14,220 bases of DNA from an uncultured Porphyromonadaceae bacterium. Lineage in GTDB: Bacteria; Bacteroidota; Bacteroidia; Bacteroidales; Muribaculaceae. The DNA lies in the NCBI GenBank assembly GCA_947178245.1, contig CAMWXO010000025.1:1-14220 (forward strand). The letters run 5' to 3'. The position numbers and the translations under genes were made by a program. The notes beneath the pieces were generated by a model. It saw only the letters and a list, made by a program, of their open reading frames with translations, was not told the origin of the DNA and did not search any database. Shown one piece after another: positions 7,087 through 14,220 of this stretch (position 1 is the stretch's first letter; every line of letters starts with the position of its first letter).

Positions 7087-8082
7087 TCATTTGGGGTCGA
7101 TCGCCCATACGAGATACATGGCTCCCCATGTGAAGCCTGCGCCGAAGGCCGTGAGAATCACGTTGTCGCCCTTCTTGAGCTTATGCTTGTATTCGTCGAG
7201 GCAGATGGGGATGGAGGCCGCCGATGTGTTGCCACGTCTCTGGATATTGACCAGAATCTTCTCCTCGGGGAGTTTGATACGCCCTCCGATGGCCTCGATG
7301 ATGCGGAGATTGGCCTGATGAGGCACGAACCAGTCTACGGTCTCGGCTGTGAGCCCGTTGCGCTGTATCACGGTCAGGGATGAGCGCAACATATCGAACA
7401 CAGCATGCTTATAGACGGCCTTTCCTTCCTGATAGACGAAATGCTCGCGGGCGTCTACCGTCTCGTGTGAGGCGGGCTTCACGCTTCCGCCGGCCTTCAT
7501 GAGGAGGTGGGGCAGTCCGGATCCGTCTACATGGATGTCGGCATCCATCACGCCGAGCTTCTCATCGTCGGTGGGCTCTACGAGCACAGCGCCGGCGCCG
7601 TCGCCGAAAAGCGGACAGGTCTGGCGGTCTTCGTAGTCGGTCATGGAGCTCATCATCTCGGCGCATACCACGAGGATGCGCTTATAGAGGCCCGACACGA
7701 TGTAGGCTCTCGCGTCCTGCATGCCCACTATGAAGCCTGCGCAGGCGGCCTGGATGTCGTAGGCGTAAGCCTTTTTCAGGCCGCATTCATGGGCTATCAC
7801 TGAGGCGGTGGAGGGGAAACGATAGTCGGGGTTCGAGGTGGGGCATATAAGCAGGTCGATGCTCAGCGGGTCTATCTCATAGTCCGCGAGGAGCTTCTTC
7901 ACTGCCTGAATGCCGAGGAAACTCGAACCTTTGCCCTCTTTGTGGAGGATACGACGCTCCTTGATCCCGACGCGTGTCGTGATCCATTCGTCGTTCGTAT
8001 CCACCATCTTCGACAACATGTCGTTGTCGAGGATATCCTCGGGCACGTAAGACGCTATACCTGTGATAACGGCGTGTGTCAT
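7087..8082 (-). CDS. fabH: 3-oxoacyl-ACP synthase III (KAS III)
   Basis: Condenses acetyl-CoA (or a short branched acyl-CoA) with malonyl-ACP to start type II fatty acid synthesis; cytosolic homodimer. 331 aa, within the family range. The catalytic triad is visible: Cys114 in QAACAGF, His255 in PHQANLRI, and Asn285 in RRGNTSAASIP. The FGDGAGAVL block (159-167) and C-terminal GAGFTWGA are also typical. Substrate preference (acetyl or branched primers) cannot be read from the sequence. The ATG shares one base with the rpmF stop (TAATG), implying translational coupling. In E. coli plsX sits between rpmF and fabH; it is absent here, as I recall for other Bacteroidetes. A strong terminator follows, so downstream era/der, which I associate with this cluster in Bacteroides, are not part of it. 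Confidence 0.97.
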   Translation of the reverse strand: MTHAVITGIASYVPEDILDNDMLSKMVDTNDEWITTRVGIKERRILHKEGKGSSFLGIQAVKKLLADYEIDPLSIDLLICPTSNPDYRFPSTASVIAHECGLKKAYAYDIQAACAGFIVGMQDARAYIVSGLYKRILVVCAEMMSSMTDYEDRQTCPLFGDGAGAVLVEPTDDEKLGVMDADIHVDGSGLPHLLMKAGGSVKPASHETVDAREHFVYQEGKAVYKHAVFDMLRSSLTVIQRNGLTAETVDWFVPHQANLRIIEAIGGRIKLPEEKILVNIQRRGNTSAASIPICLDEYKHKLKKGDNVILTAFGAGFTWGAMYLVWAIDPK

Positions 8083-8264
8083 TACATCACAGCTTTCTCA
8101 ATCACGAGTTTTCCGCGATAATAGCCACACTCACCGCAGATGGTGTGCCATACGTGCCATGCGCCGCAGTTGGGGCAGATGGCGAGTGTCGGGATCAATG
8201 CGAGGTCGTGGGTGCGACGCTTCGCTGTTCTGGTGTGCGATTGTCTACGTTTAGGATGTGCCAT
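8082..8264 (-). CDS. rpmF: 50S ribosomal protein L32
   Basis: Small zinc-ribbon protein of the large ribosomal subunit. 60 aa, the usual size. The N-terminus MAHPKRRQSHTRTAKRRTH is the basic RNA-binding extension of L32 (family pattern VPKRR.S..R...RR.H). Four cysteines in two pairs, CPNC (about 30-33) and CGEC (about 43-46), form the zinc-binding C+ version. It lies 39 nt after the DUF177 gene and overlaps fabH by one base. The pairing of DUF177/yceD with rpmF is widely conserved, and the YceD family is linked to 23S rRNA and large-subunit assembly. Confidence 0.97.
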   Translation of the reverse strand: MAHPKRRQSHTRTAKRRTHDLALIPTLAICPNCGAWHVWHTICGECGYYRGKLVIEKAVM

Positions 8265-8303
8265 TTTTATTAAATGTTTTATTGTTTTCTAATATATGTC
8301 GCT

Positions 8304-8777
8304 TTATTCCTCCGCTTCGGGGTCTTCGGCGGCGGAATGCTGATTCATTATCTCTTCCATCTCCTTGTTGCATTCCCCTTCGGGATGCACGTGCCGGAGC
8401 GGAATGGCGAGAGATACCGTGTCGGCTATGAGAGGGGCGAGGTCGAAATTCACCTCGTTCTCAGGCAGTGTGATGGACTCGTCGGTCTCCTCATATTCCT
8501 CGCCGTAGCGCACGCATACGTCATAGTCTTCGTCTATGCCGATGCGCATGGGGTCGAGGCAGCGGTCACACGGAATGTCGATCCAACCCTGACAGGTGAG
8601 GCCGATATTGTAGGCTCCGTGTCTGACGTCGATGTCGATATAGGCAGTGATGTCGGCATCGGTCACATCCGTACCGCCCCGACCCGAAAACAGATCTTTG
8701 TCTGCCTTCAGTTCGAGTTCGTGATGCCCCTCGCCGAGTGTCGGGAGAGCGATTATGTACTGCTTTAGATCACACAT
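8304..8777 (-). CDS. DUF177 / YceD-family protein
   Basis: Belongs to the DUF177 (YceD) family, a small cytosolic protein implicated in 23S rRNA accumulation and large-subunit assembly. 157 aa, typical. The family core is visible at about residues 55-75, with GWIDIPCDRCLDP carrying the C-x-x-C-L signature, followed by an acidic stretch (YGEEYEETDESITLPENEVNFDLAPLIADTVSLAIPLRHVH) that matches the conserved D-L-x-P-x-I-x-D/E-x-V-x-L-x-x-P pattern. The C-terminus is acidic and probably disordered. Directly upstream of rpmF, the arrangement by which the family is usually recognised. First gene of the operon, about 20 nt downstream of the predicted start site. Confidence 0.92.
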   Translation of the reverse strand: MCDLKQYIIALPTLGEGHHELELKADKDLFSGRGGTDVTDADITAYIDIDVRHGAYNIGLTCQGWIDIPCDRCLDPMRIGIDEDYDVCVRYGEEYEETDESITLPENEVNFDLAPLIADTVSLAIPLRHVHPEGECNKEMEEIMNQHSAAEDPEAEE

Positions 8778-8804
8778 CTCTCAAAGTGCGTTTCAATTGC
8801 GCCG

Positions 8805-8836
8805 CAAAGTTAATGATTTTTCCCCGATTTCACAAA
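8805..8836 (-). promoter_or_regulatory. Promoter of the DUF177-rpmF-fabH operon
   Basis: The minus strand has TTTG at 8833-8836, a 20-nt spacer and TAACTTTG at 8805-8812. Full consensus; start near 8798, leader about 20 nt. Confidence 0.8.
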
Positions 8837-8847
8837 TACTTACTCCG

Positions 8848-8873
8848 TTTTTTTGCAAATTGAGGCAAAAAAA
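8848..8873 (-). terminator. Possible terminator of the B12 uptake operon
   Basis: TTTTTTTGC (8848-8856) and GCAAAAAAA (8865-8873) form a 9-bp AT-rich inverted repeat with an 8-nt loop, 36 nt past the btuD-like stop and just before the next operon's promoter. Position suits termination, but the stem is weak and no U-tract follows it, so this is tentative. Confidence 0.35.
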
Positions 8874-8909
8874 GGCTTTTCTCCGTGTCAATGCTCCCGT
8901 TATCTTTGG

Positions 8910-9671
8910 TCATTTGCCCGATCCGTGCTCCGGGTGTCCGGCTCCGTAGGGAGAGCTGTGGCAAGTGGAGAAGAGGCGGTCAAGGTGCCGATTTTCCACG
9001 AATAGCTTGCTCCCTTCGTGTATAAGGTGAGGAGGGTCGATGAGGGCCACAGTGTCGCTCATGCGGGTGGCGATCTCCACCTCGTGAGTGGAGAAGATGA
9101 TGCATTTTCCTTCCTCATGCGCCAGGGTCTGCAGAAGCGAGGCGAGCTCGTAGCGGCTCGGCATGTCGAGAAAGGAGGTGGGTTCGTCGAGCAGGATTAC
9201 CGGTGTGTCCTGGGCGAGTGCCCGTGCTATCATGACGCGCTGGCATTCGCCGTCGCTCATGCTGTCGAGCGTGCGCGATGCGAAAGCCGACATTCCTACA
9301 GCCTCGAGAGCCTTGCCTACGGCCTCGCGGTCTTGATCCTGCATCCGTCCTATCCAGTTGGTGTATGGCGCGCGGCCCAGGGCCACGGTGTCGGCGGCCC
9401 GCATGTCAGGCACCCGTGTGCGCGCGGTGGAGACGAAAGCCACGGTGCGCGCAAGCTGCGGGACTGATGTCTTGCGCAGGGGCTTTCCTTCGATGAGGAT
9501 ATCGCCGCTGTAGCCGGTGTTGAGGCCCGCCAGGGCGCGCAGCAGGGTGGATTTGCCCGTTCCGTTGCGCCCGATGAGCGCGGTCAGTTCACCGCGCCGG
9601 AATGAGGTGGCCACCCCCTCCAGCAGGACGCGCCCGCCATATCCCATGCTGAAATCTTTCAGTTCTATCAT
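8910..9671 (-). CDS. btuD: Cobalamin ABC transporter ATP-binding protein (BtuD-like)
   Basis: ATPase of a type II (FecCDE/BtuCD) importer; it would dimerise on the inner face of the BtuC-like permease and drive B12 import. 253 aa. Walker A GRNGTGKS at 34-41, signature MSDGE at 138-142 (in place of LSGGE), Walker B VILLDE at 158-163, and switch His196 in STHE. The usual Q-loop glutamine is not evident: the position reads AFVSTARTR (78-86), where E. coli-type homologues have Y-x-P-Q. I recall Thr-containing variants in Bacteroidetes relatives, so this may be normal there. VALGRAPYTNW (96-106) is also typical. It starts 4 nt after the permease stop, last gene of the riboswitch operon. B12 as the substrate is inferred from the riboswitch, not from the ATPase itself. 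Confidence 0.9.
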   Translation of the reverse strand: MIELKDFSMGYGGRVLLEGVATSFRRGELTALIGRNGTGKSTLLRALAGLNTGYSGDILIEGKPLRKTSVPQLARTVAFVSTARTRVPDMRAADTVALGRAPYTNWIGRMQDQDREAVGKALEAVGMSAFASRTLDSMSDGECQRVMIARALAQDTPVILLDEPTSFLDMPSRYELASLLQTLAHEEGKCIIFSTHEVEIATRMSDTVALIDPPHLIHEGSKLFVENRHLDRLFSTCHSSPYGAGHPEHGSGK

Positions 9672-9675
9672 CTCG

Positions 9676-10656
9676 TCATTGTCTTATCAATATGTAGATC
9701 ACCACCGGAATGCCGAGCAGGGCCGTGATGGCATTCACGGGGAGAGTGAGCGCCTTCGACACTATGTCGCAGAGCAGCAATGTCGCCGCCCCTGTGAGCA
9801 CCGTGGCGGGGAGTAGCACGCGGTGGTCGCCGGTGCGGAAGAGCATGCGCGCCACGTGCGGAATGGCCATGCCGATGAATCCGATAGGGCCGCAGAAGGC
9901 CGTCACGGTGCCTGCGAGAAATGTGGTGGAGAGGAAAAGCAGGGTGCGCGCCCGCCTTATGTCGAGTCCCATCGTGCGGGCGTACTCCTCGCCGAAGAGC
10001 AGCAGATTGAGCGGCTTCACGGCGGCCACAGCCAGCGCGAGGCCGACAGCCACCGCTGCCGCGAGTATGATCAGTTGCCCCGGAGTCACGTCGCCCAGCG
10101 ACCCCATAGTCCAGATCACGAACGACTTCAGCGACTCGTCGCGGCTCAGATATTGAAGTATCTGCACTATGGCGCTCACTCCCGAACTGAACATCATGCC
10201 GAGAATCAGAATCACCATGATGTCTTTGATGCGGCTTCCTACGGCTGCGATAAGGAGCAGGATTGCGGCTGCGCCCACCCATGCGGCGCCGGCAATACCG
10301 AGAGAGGCTGCTGCCGAAGATATGCCCGCCAGAGGAGCGCCGAGCAGCAGCAGGGCCACGCCCAGACTCGCACCGGAACTGATGCCCAGCACGTAGGGCC
10401 CGGCGAGTGGATTGTGGAAGAGTGTCTGCATCTGCAGTCCGCTTACAGCCACCGCGATACCCGCTATCACCGCCACCACTGCCTTCATGAGGCGTATGTC
10501 GATCACTATGCGGCGTGTGGCCTCCGTGCATTCGCCTCCGGTGAGGGCGTTCCAAACCTCACCCGGCGCTATCATCACTCCGCCCACTATGAGGTCGGCG
10601 GCGAAGAGAAGCAGCGTTATCACGCACAGTGTGGCTATCAAAGTAGTGTGTCTCAT
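9676..10656 (-). CDS. btuC: Cobalamin ABC transporter permease (BtuC-like, FecCD family)
   Basis: Inner-membrane subunit that forms the translocation path for cobalamin. 326 aa, typical of FecCD permeases, and almost wholly hydrophobic, with about ten predicted membrane helices. Family blocks are seen: RLMKAVVAVIAGIAVAVSGLQMQTLFHNPLAGPYVLGISSGASLG (about 55-99; here quoted only as a landmark by its key parts SGLQMQ, NPLA, LGISSGA), GEEYARTMGLDI, and FCGPIGFIGMAIPHVARM near residue 230, the last being the strongly conserved G-P-I-x-F-I-G-L-x-x-P-H segment. Its ATG overlaps the stop of the binding-protein gene (ATGA), implying coupled translation and matched amounts. Siderophore permeases are the same family; the B12 role comes from the riboswitch and operon. 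Confidence 0.92.
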   Translation of the reverse strand: MRHTTLIATLCVITLLLFAADLIVGGVMIAPGEVWNALTGGECTEATRRIVIDIRLMKAVVAVIAGIAVAVSGLQMQTLFHNPLAGPYVLGISSGASLGVALLLLGAPLAGISSAAASLGIAGAAWVGAAAILLLIAAVGSRIKDIMVILILGMMFSSGVSAIVQILQYLSRDESLKSFVIWTMGSLGDVTPGQLIILAAAVAVGLALAVAAVKPLNLLLFGEEYARTMGLDIRRARTLLFLSTTFLAGTVTAFCGPIGFIGMAIPHVARMLFRTGDHRVLLPATVLTGAATLLLCDIVSKALTLPVNAITALLGIPVVIYILIRQ

Positions 10657-11792
10657 TCCAATCGCTTATAGTAATATGGGTCGCCGTCGGAGAGCGCGGG
10701 GTGGAAAATGCCGATCAGGTCGCGCAGTATCACGTCGGGATTGACTATTCCTGACTCGAAGAAGTCGTTGCCGCCGGCGCTGTTGGCGCGCCTTGTATTG
10801 TTGTAGAGCCTGCCGCTCACCACTGCGCCCGTGTCGGCGAAACGCGGCCAGCGGGCCTTGAGCTCGCCGGCGGAGGCTGTACGGTCGAGATTGAGCCAGA
10901 CGTCGGCTTCGGAGGCGAGCAGATAGGCCTCTTCCATCCCGATGGGGCGCGAGGAATTGCCGGTGTCTTTCTTATAGACATACTCGCCGCCGGCGTCCCT
11001 GATGAGTTGAGCCATATAGCTCGAGGCCGAAGGCATGAACCATGAGTCGCCGTATGGCACGTTGAGCATCACCTTCGGACGCACCCCGGCATCGGAGGCC
11101 ACCTCTTTGCGGAGCGCTTCGTAGCGCTCCGCGATCTGCGAGAAAGTGTCGCGTCCACGGTTGCCGAGTCCGGTGATCTCCGCGATGGCCACCATCCACT
11201 CAGCCTTGCCGAGTGGCGACTGCTCGAGATAGTCGCCTATATAGACGTAGGGAATACCCAAGGTATTCAGCTTCCGCTCCATGCTGCTCGCGCCGTTCAC
11301 TCCGTAAAGCAGCACGAGATCGGGCGATGAGGCGATGAGGGCCTCGAAATTGACATTTCCCTCATATCCCGCGTCGGCGAGCGAATCGCGTCTTGCAAGA
11401 ATGCGGGGATTGGTGAAATAATCCGGGCCCGATACCGCCACTACCCTGTCGGTGGCTCCGAGGGCGTCGAGCATGGCCACGTGTGTTGACGACATGGCCA
11501 CGATTCGCTTCGCGTCGCCTCTGAGCACCTGACCGTCGAACCCTTCGGGCACCTCTTCTCCGCCGCGCACTATAAGGAGCCGCTGCACCACGCTGTCGGC
11601 ACCTTGCCAGGGATTGCTGACGCTGAGCATGACGCTCTCGCTCCCCTCTTTGCCTGATATGGTGAACCCGGAGGCATAGTCAGGCTCGTATATAATGCTG
11701 TCGAACACCGGGCCCCCGGGCGTGTCCGTGCCCTTGCCGGCGCATCCGGCCAATACGCATAGGGCAATGATGATGAAGAAGTATTTTTTCAT
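10653..11792 (-). CDS. btuF: Cobalamin-binding lipoprotein (BtuF-like)
   Basis: Captures cobalamin in the periplasm and delivers it to the permease. 379 aa. Residues 1-17 are a lipoprotein signal with lipobox LAGC (Cys17), so it is membrane-anchored, unlike soluble E. coli BtuF. About 75 residues of extra N-terminal sequence (YEPDYASGFTISG, NPWQGADSVVQRLL) precede the substrate-binding domain; I recall this extension from Bacteroidetes homologues. The Peripla_BP_2 domain starts at KRIVAMSSTHVAMLDALGA (about 91) and shows NFEALIASSPDLVLLYG and the later GEYVYKKDTG segment. It begins 6 nt after the receptor stop and overlaps the permease by 4 nt. Iron-siderophore binding proteins share this fold, so the ligand is inferred from the riboswitch. 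Confidence 0.9.
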   Translation of the reverse strand: MKKYFFIIIALCVLAGCAGKGTDTPGGPVFDSIIYEPDYASGFTISGKEGSESVMLSVSNPWQGADSVVQRLLIVRGGEEVPEGFDGQVLRGDAKRIVAMSSTHVAMLDALGATDRVVAVSGPDYFTNPRILARRDSLADAGYEGNVNFEALIASSPDLVLLYGVNGASSMERKLNTLGIPYVYIGDYLEQSPLGKAEWMVAIAEITGLGNRGRDTFSQIAERYEALRKEVASDAGVRPKVMLNVPYGDSWFMPSASSYMAQLIRDAGGEYVYKKDTGNSSRPIGMEEAYLLASEADVWLNLDRTASAGELKARWPRFADTGAVVSGRLYNNTRRANSAGGNDFFESGIVNPDVILRDLIGIFHPALSDGDPYYYKRLE

Positions 11793-11798
11793 GATTTG

Positions 11799-13835
11799 TC
11801 AGATTCTGAATTCGAGAAATGCTTCAAAATTGCGCCCGGCCATCGGGCGCCCCGCCACTGTCTGATACTCCTTATCGAAGAGGTTGCATACCGACAGCTT
11901 CAGATTCAGTTCCACCCGGCGCAGCCGCAGGGCCCGCTCGGCTGTGAGGTTGCAGATGCCGTAGGCGGGAAGCACCCCGGAGATTCCCGCCTCGTTGCTG
12001 CTCTGGGTCCAGCGCCGGCCGTAGCCCATCCATTTGGCGAGAAGTCCCCAACGGCGCCATTGGAGTCTGAGTGTGGCCGAGCCGGCCACACGGGGCACGT
12101 AGGGCAGCTGCTTCCCTACGGAAGCGTCACCTTCCGAGATCGGGTCGCCGCAATTCACCGAGGGCGTCCAGCTCCAGTTGCCGTTGAAGCGTGCGCTCCA
12201 GCCGCGTCCGAACTGCAGCGACGCTTCGCCGCGCAGTTCCACACCGTAGGCATGCACTGTCTTCACATTTTTCGGAGAGAAAAATCCTTTTGTGGTCGGC
12301 AGCCATAGAATCCAGTCGGATATTCTGCTGTCGTGCCATCCGGCCTCGAGCGCTAACGATGCTCGGCCGGGAATGTCGAGATTCCAGACTGCGCCGCAGT
12401 CGCAGGTCAGACCCTTCTCACTCTTCAGGTCGGGATTGCCTCCCGGCATGAAATAGAGGTCGTTGAGCGTAGGATAGTGGAAATTGCGGCTTCCCGATGC
12501 TTTCAGCGTCAGCCGCCAGTTGCCACTTGACACCGAGCCTCGGAGCGCTGTCCAGTCGGCGAAGATCGCCGGTATGGGAGGAGTCAGGTCGCTGCCGAAA
12601 GATTCCTCGCGCAGCATGACGGCCAATCCGGCGCCATCTACGGGTTGCCAGCGGGCAGTGGCTGTGAGGCATGTCTCGGGGCGCCTCTTATGGTAGCCTA
12701 TATCCGTGTCGCTTCCAGCAGTCGAGAGCCGACGGTCGGAGGAGCGCACGTCATGGAGCCGTGCGGTGAATGAAGCCGTGAAGAGCCATCTCTCGGCCGG
12801 CCACCAGTTGAGAGTGCTGCTCGCAAGATAAGTATTGACGAGCGAACGGGCACGTGTGAGTGTGGTCCAGGCGCCGTTTCCGGTCTCTCGCCTGTAGTCG
12901 TAGGCGCTCCATGTGTGTATGTAGCCTGCACGGGTCTCGAGGTTCCATACGCCGCTTAGTCTGCGCCATGCGGCGGTGGCGCGCACTGTGTTCTCGCGCT
13001 GGCGGTTGTCCACTCCCCTTTCGTCGCCATAGTCGGTGGTGATCATCGGCAGCTGCCTGTCGGAGGCCGTATACCATACGCTGAGCGTCATCCTGTCGGC
13101 GCCGCTCCATGCGTAGGATGCTTCCTGCAGCAGATGGAAATCACGGAATGCCCCGCAGCGATTTTTCTCCTTGGGATAATACTGACCGATTATATTATGG
13201 TTCTCGTCGTAGATGTTGAGTTTCTTGTCGCGGTTGATATATGTGAAATCGTTGGCCGAGGAAGAAAAGGCGACGCGGGTGGCTGTGTGCCAGCGCCGTT
13301 TCCGGTAGGCCACGCGCAGGAACTCGTCGAAAGTCCTGAAACTCCCTACACCCTGGGTGTAGGCGCACGAGAAGCCTTCCTTCAGAGCCTCGGGCGACGT
13401 GGAGAGCGCCACCGCTCCTCCGAGCGCTCCGGAGGCCTCGGAGAGCGACGCGCTGCCGTGGAGCAGGGATGCTTTGTCTACGAAATAAGACGGTATGAGA
13501 GAGAAGTCGGTCATTCCCAGCATAGGGCTGTTGACGGGCAGCCCGTTCCATGTCACGCCGGTATGACCGGGAGAAGTGCCTCGGAATGATACGGTGGATA
13601 GGGTGGCGCGGCCGTAGTTCTTGACATAGACTGAAGAGTTGAAGCCGAGCACGTCGGCCATCGAGAGCGCCACATTCTCCTTGAGGGCCACCGAGTCGAG
13701 GCGGCTGCGGCGCACTCCGATCTCCGTCATAGGGCGTCGGGCGGATATGGTCAGTTCGGGCAGCCCGATGGTGTCCGGTTCGGATGCGGCTGCCGCGAGC
13801 GCAGTCCCTATAAGATATAGAAAAACTCTTCTCAT
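11799..13835 (-). CDS. btuB: TonB-dependent outer-membrane receptor for cobalamin (BtuB-like)
   Basis: A 22-strand outer-membrane barrel with an N-terminal plug that imports a ligand using TonB energy; here cobalamin, judged from the riboswitch directly upstream. From ATG 13835 it is 678 aa, with signal peptide MRRVFLYLIGTALAAAA. A TonB-box-like segment (about LPELTISARRP) follows, then the plug: ALSMADVLGFNSSVYVKNYG, STVSFRGTSPGHTGVTWNGL and GSASLSEASGALGGAV, the standard plug pattern. The rest alternates barrel strands with aromatic residues. The C-terminal segment NLFDKEYQTVAGRPMAGRNF leads to the last strand, ending in Ile where Phe is usual. I chose ATG 13835 over the upstream TTG at 13895, because the longer form would put non-signal residues first and overlap the riboswitch. 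First gene of a four-gene operon. Confidence 0.92.
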   Translation of the reverse strand: MRRVFLYLIGTALAAAASEPDTIGLPELTISARRPMTEIGVRRSRLDSVALKENVALSMADVLGFNSSVYVKNYGRATLSTVSFRGTSPGHTGVTWNGLPVNSPMLGMTDFSLIPSYFVDKASLLHGSASLSEASGALGGAVALSTSPEALKEGFSCAYTQGVGSFRTFDEFLRVAYRKRRWHTATRVAFSSSANDFTYINRDKKLNIYDENHNIIGQYYPKEKNRCGAFRDFHLLQEASYAWSGADRMTLSVWYTASDRQLPMITTDYGDERGVDNRQRENTVRATAAWRRLSGVWNLETRAGYIHTWSAYDYRRETGNGAWTTLTRARSLVNTYLASSTLNWWPAERWLFTASFTARLHDVRSSDRRLSTAGSDTDIGYHKRRPETCLTATARWQPVDGAGLAVMLREESFGSDLTPPIPAIFADWTALRGSVSSGNWRLTLKASGSRNFHYPTLNDLYFMPGGNPDLKSEKGLTCDCGAVWNLDIPGRASLALEAGWHDSRISDWILWLPTTKGFFSPKNVKTVHAYGVELRGEASLQFGRGWSARFNGNWSWTPSVNCGDPISEGDASVGKQLPYVPRVAGSATLRLQWRRWGLLAKWMGYGRRWTQSSNEAGISGVLPAYGICNLTAERALRLRRVELNLKLSVCNLFDKEYQTVAGRPMAGRNFEAFLEFRI

Positions 13836-13891
13836 TTCAGTATTGTCAGAATTATCCCGTCCTGGGCAATACAAACCTGTTAAGTTATATG

Positions 13892-14080
13892 ACAAAGCCG
13901 AGGCAGGTTTTCTGACTCATCTCCAATCTGTGTCCGCGCCTTCTCAGTAGACTTATACGTCTCCCAATGACATAGTGCGGCGGCAGTGGGGGCGGCGCTT
14001 GCACGGCGGCCGCTCGCCCGGAGAAATACAGCAGCGGGTACTGTCCCGGATTCTCACCGGCTTCCCTTTCCTGACTTTGC
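13892..14080 (-). promoter_or_regulatory. Cobalamin (adenosylcobalamin) riboswitch
   Basis: The minus strand carries the hallmarks of this class. The 5' part reads AAAGGGAAGCCGGTGAGAAT followed by CCGGGAC (about 14045-14068). A CCACTG element lies at 13984-13989. The 3' B12 box reads GAGTCAGAAAACCTGCC (13902-13918), close to AGYCAGGAGACCTGCC. GCAAAG (14075-14080) pairs with CTTTGT (13892-13897), closing P1. In between lie GC-rich arms. It ends 56 nt before the receptor ATG. Binding B12 should lower expression of the four transport genes. There is no clear terminator after it, so control is probably on translation (inference). Confidence 0.95.
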
Positions 14081-14085
14081 AGCGG

Positions 14086-14093
14086 CAAAATTA
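14086..14093 (-). promoter_or_regulatory. Promoter of the B12 uptake operon (-7 box)
   Basis: TAATTTTG on the minus strand matches TAnnTTTG exactly and ends 6 nt before the first base of riboswitch P1, so transcription would start at the riboswitch itself. No clear TTTG at -33. Confidence 0.65.
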
Positions 14094-14220
14094 ATAAAAA
14101 ATAGCGTAATATACCTCATTTATGGCATAAAATCGGCACTAAAGTCGCAGTTCCCTCTTTGTGAAGTGACTTGAACTGAAAAAAGTTGACACTTTTGGGA
14201 GCAAAAAAGGCACTCAAGAT
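14094..14220. other. AT-rich window end, no gene seen
   Basis: The 127 bases to the right edge hold no reading frame of note. AAAAGT (14181-14186) and ACTTTT (14191-14196) form a small 6-bp hairpin, followed on the minus strand by further T. It could be a weak terminator for a gene beyond the edge that reads leftward, but this is not strong. Confidence 0.3.

Noticed and set aside
9668..10671. Long alternative frames across the permease gene on both strands (282 and 295 codons)
   Set aside because: Arg/His/Gly-rich shadow translations of a GC-rich gene; the hydrophobic FecCD frame is clearly the real one.
13836..13895. TTG-initiated extension of the BtuB-like receptor
   Set aside because: It would start inside riboswitch P1 and place 20 non-signal residues before a good signal peptide.

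Overview
The window looks like a chromosomal segment of a Bacteroidales bacterium, most likely a GC-richer gut lineage near Muribaculaceae; the family assignment is inference. Three observations support this. Promoters match the Bacteroidetes form, TTTG about 20 nt upstream of TAnnTTTG, and not the -35/-10 form. Shine-Dalgarno sequences are mostly absent. The proteins read as Bacteroidetes types: a MetRS with KISTS in place of KMSKS, a short BtuB-like receptor heading a B12 uptake operon, and a DUF177-rpmF-fabH cluster.

Layout, left to right. 1-556 (minus) is the 5' part of an AT-rich gene for a secreted protein of unknown function, cut by the window edge. 557-1454 has no convincing protein gene. 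It holds an AT-rich stretch, then a more GC-balanced block with inverted repeats, and a strong leftward promoter (1328-1359) with no evident coding target, so it may encode an RNA. recA (1519-2700, minus) has its own promoter, a palindrome in its leader and two tandem terminators. metG (2993-5035) and mscL (5169-5600) are also on the minus strand. gapA (5865-6875) is the only clear plus-strand gene, divergent from mscL, with a long leader that can fold. The gapA and fabH terminators face each other around a REP-like cluster of inverted repeats (6961-7027). DUF177/yceD, rpmF and fabH (8777 down to 7087, minus) form one operon behind an excellent promoter.

The right third is a vitamin B12 uptake operon read leftward: promoter, cobalamin riboswitch (13892-14080), then a BtuB-like TonB receptor, a BtuF-like lipoprotein, a BtuC-like permease and a BtuD-like ATPase. 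Spacings are 6 nt, a 4-nt overlap, and 4 nt. The receptor would bring cobalamin across the outer membrane, the lipoprotein would hand it to the permease, and the ATPase would power import. The riboswitch is placed to turn all four down when B12 is plentiful.

Most of the window is ordinary housekeeping DNA. The less explained parts are the orphan promoter and structured block left of recA, the GAAC-N4-GTTC palindrome in the recA leader, the nine-base repeats before metG, the gapA leader fold, and a possible switching helix after the riboswitch.
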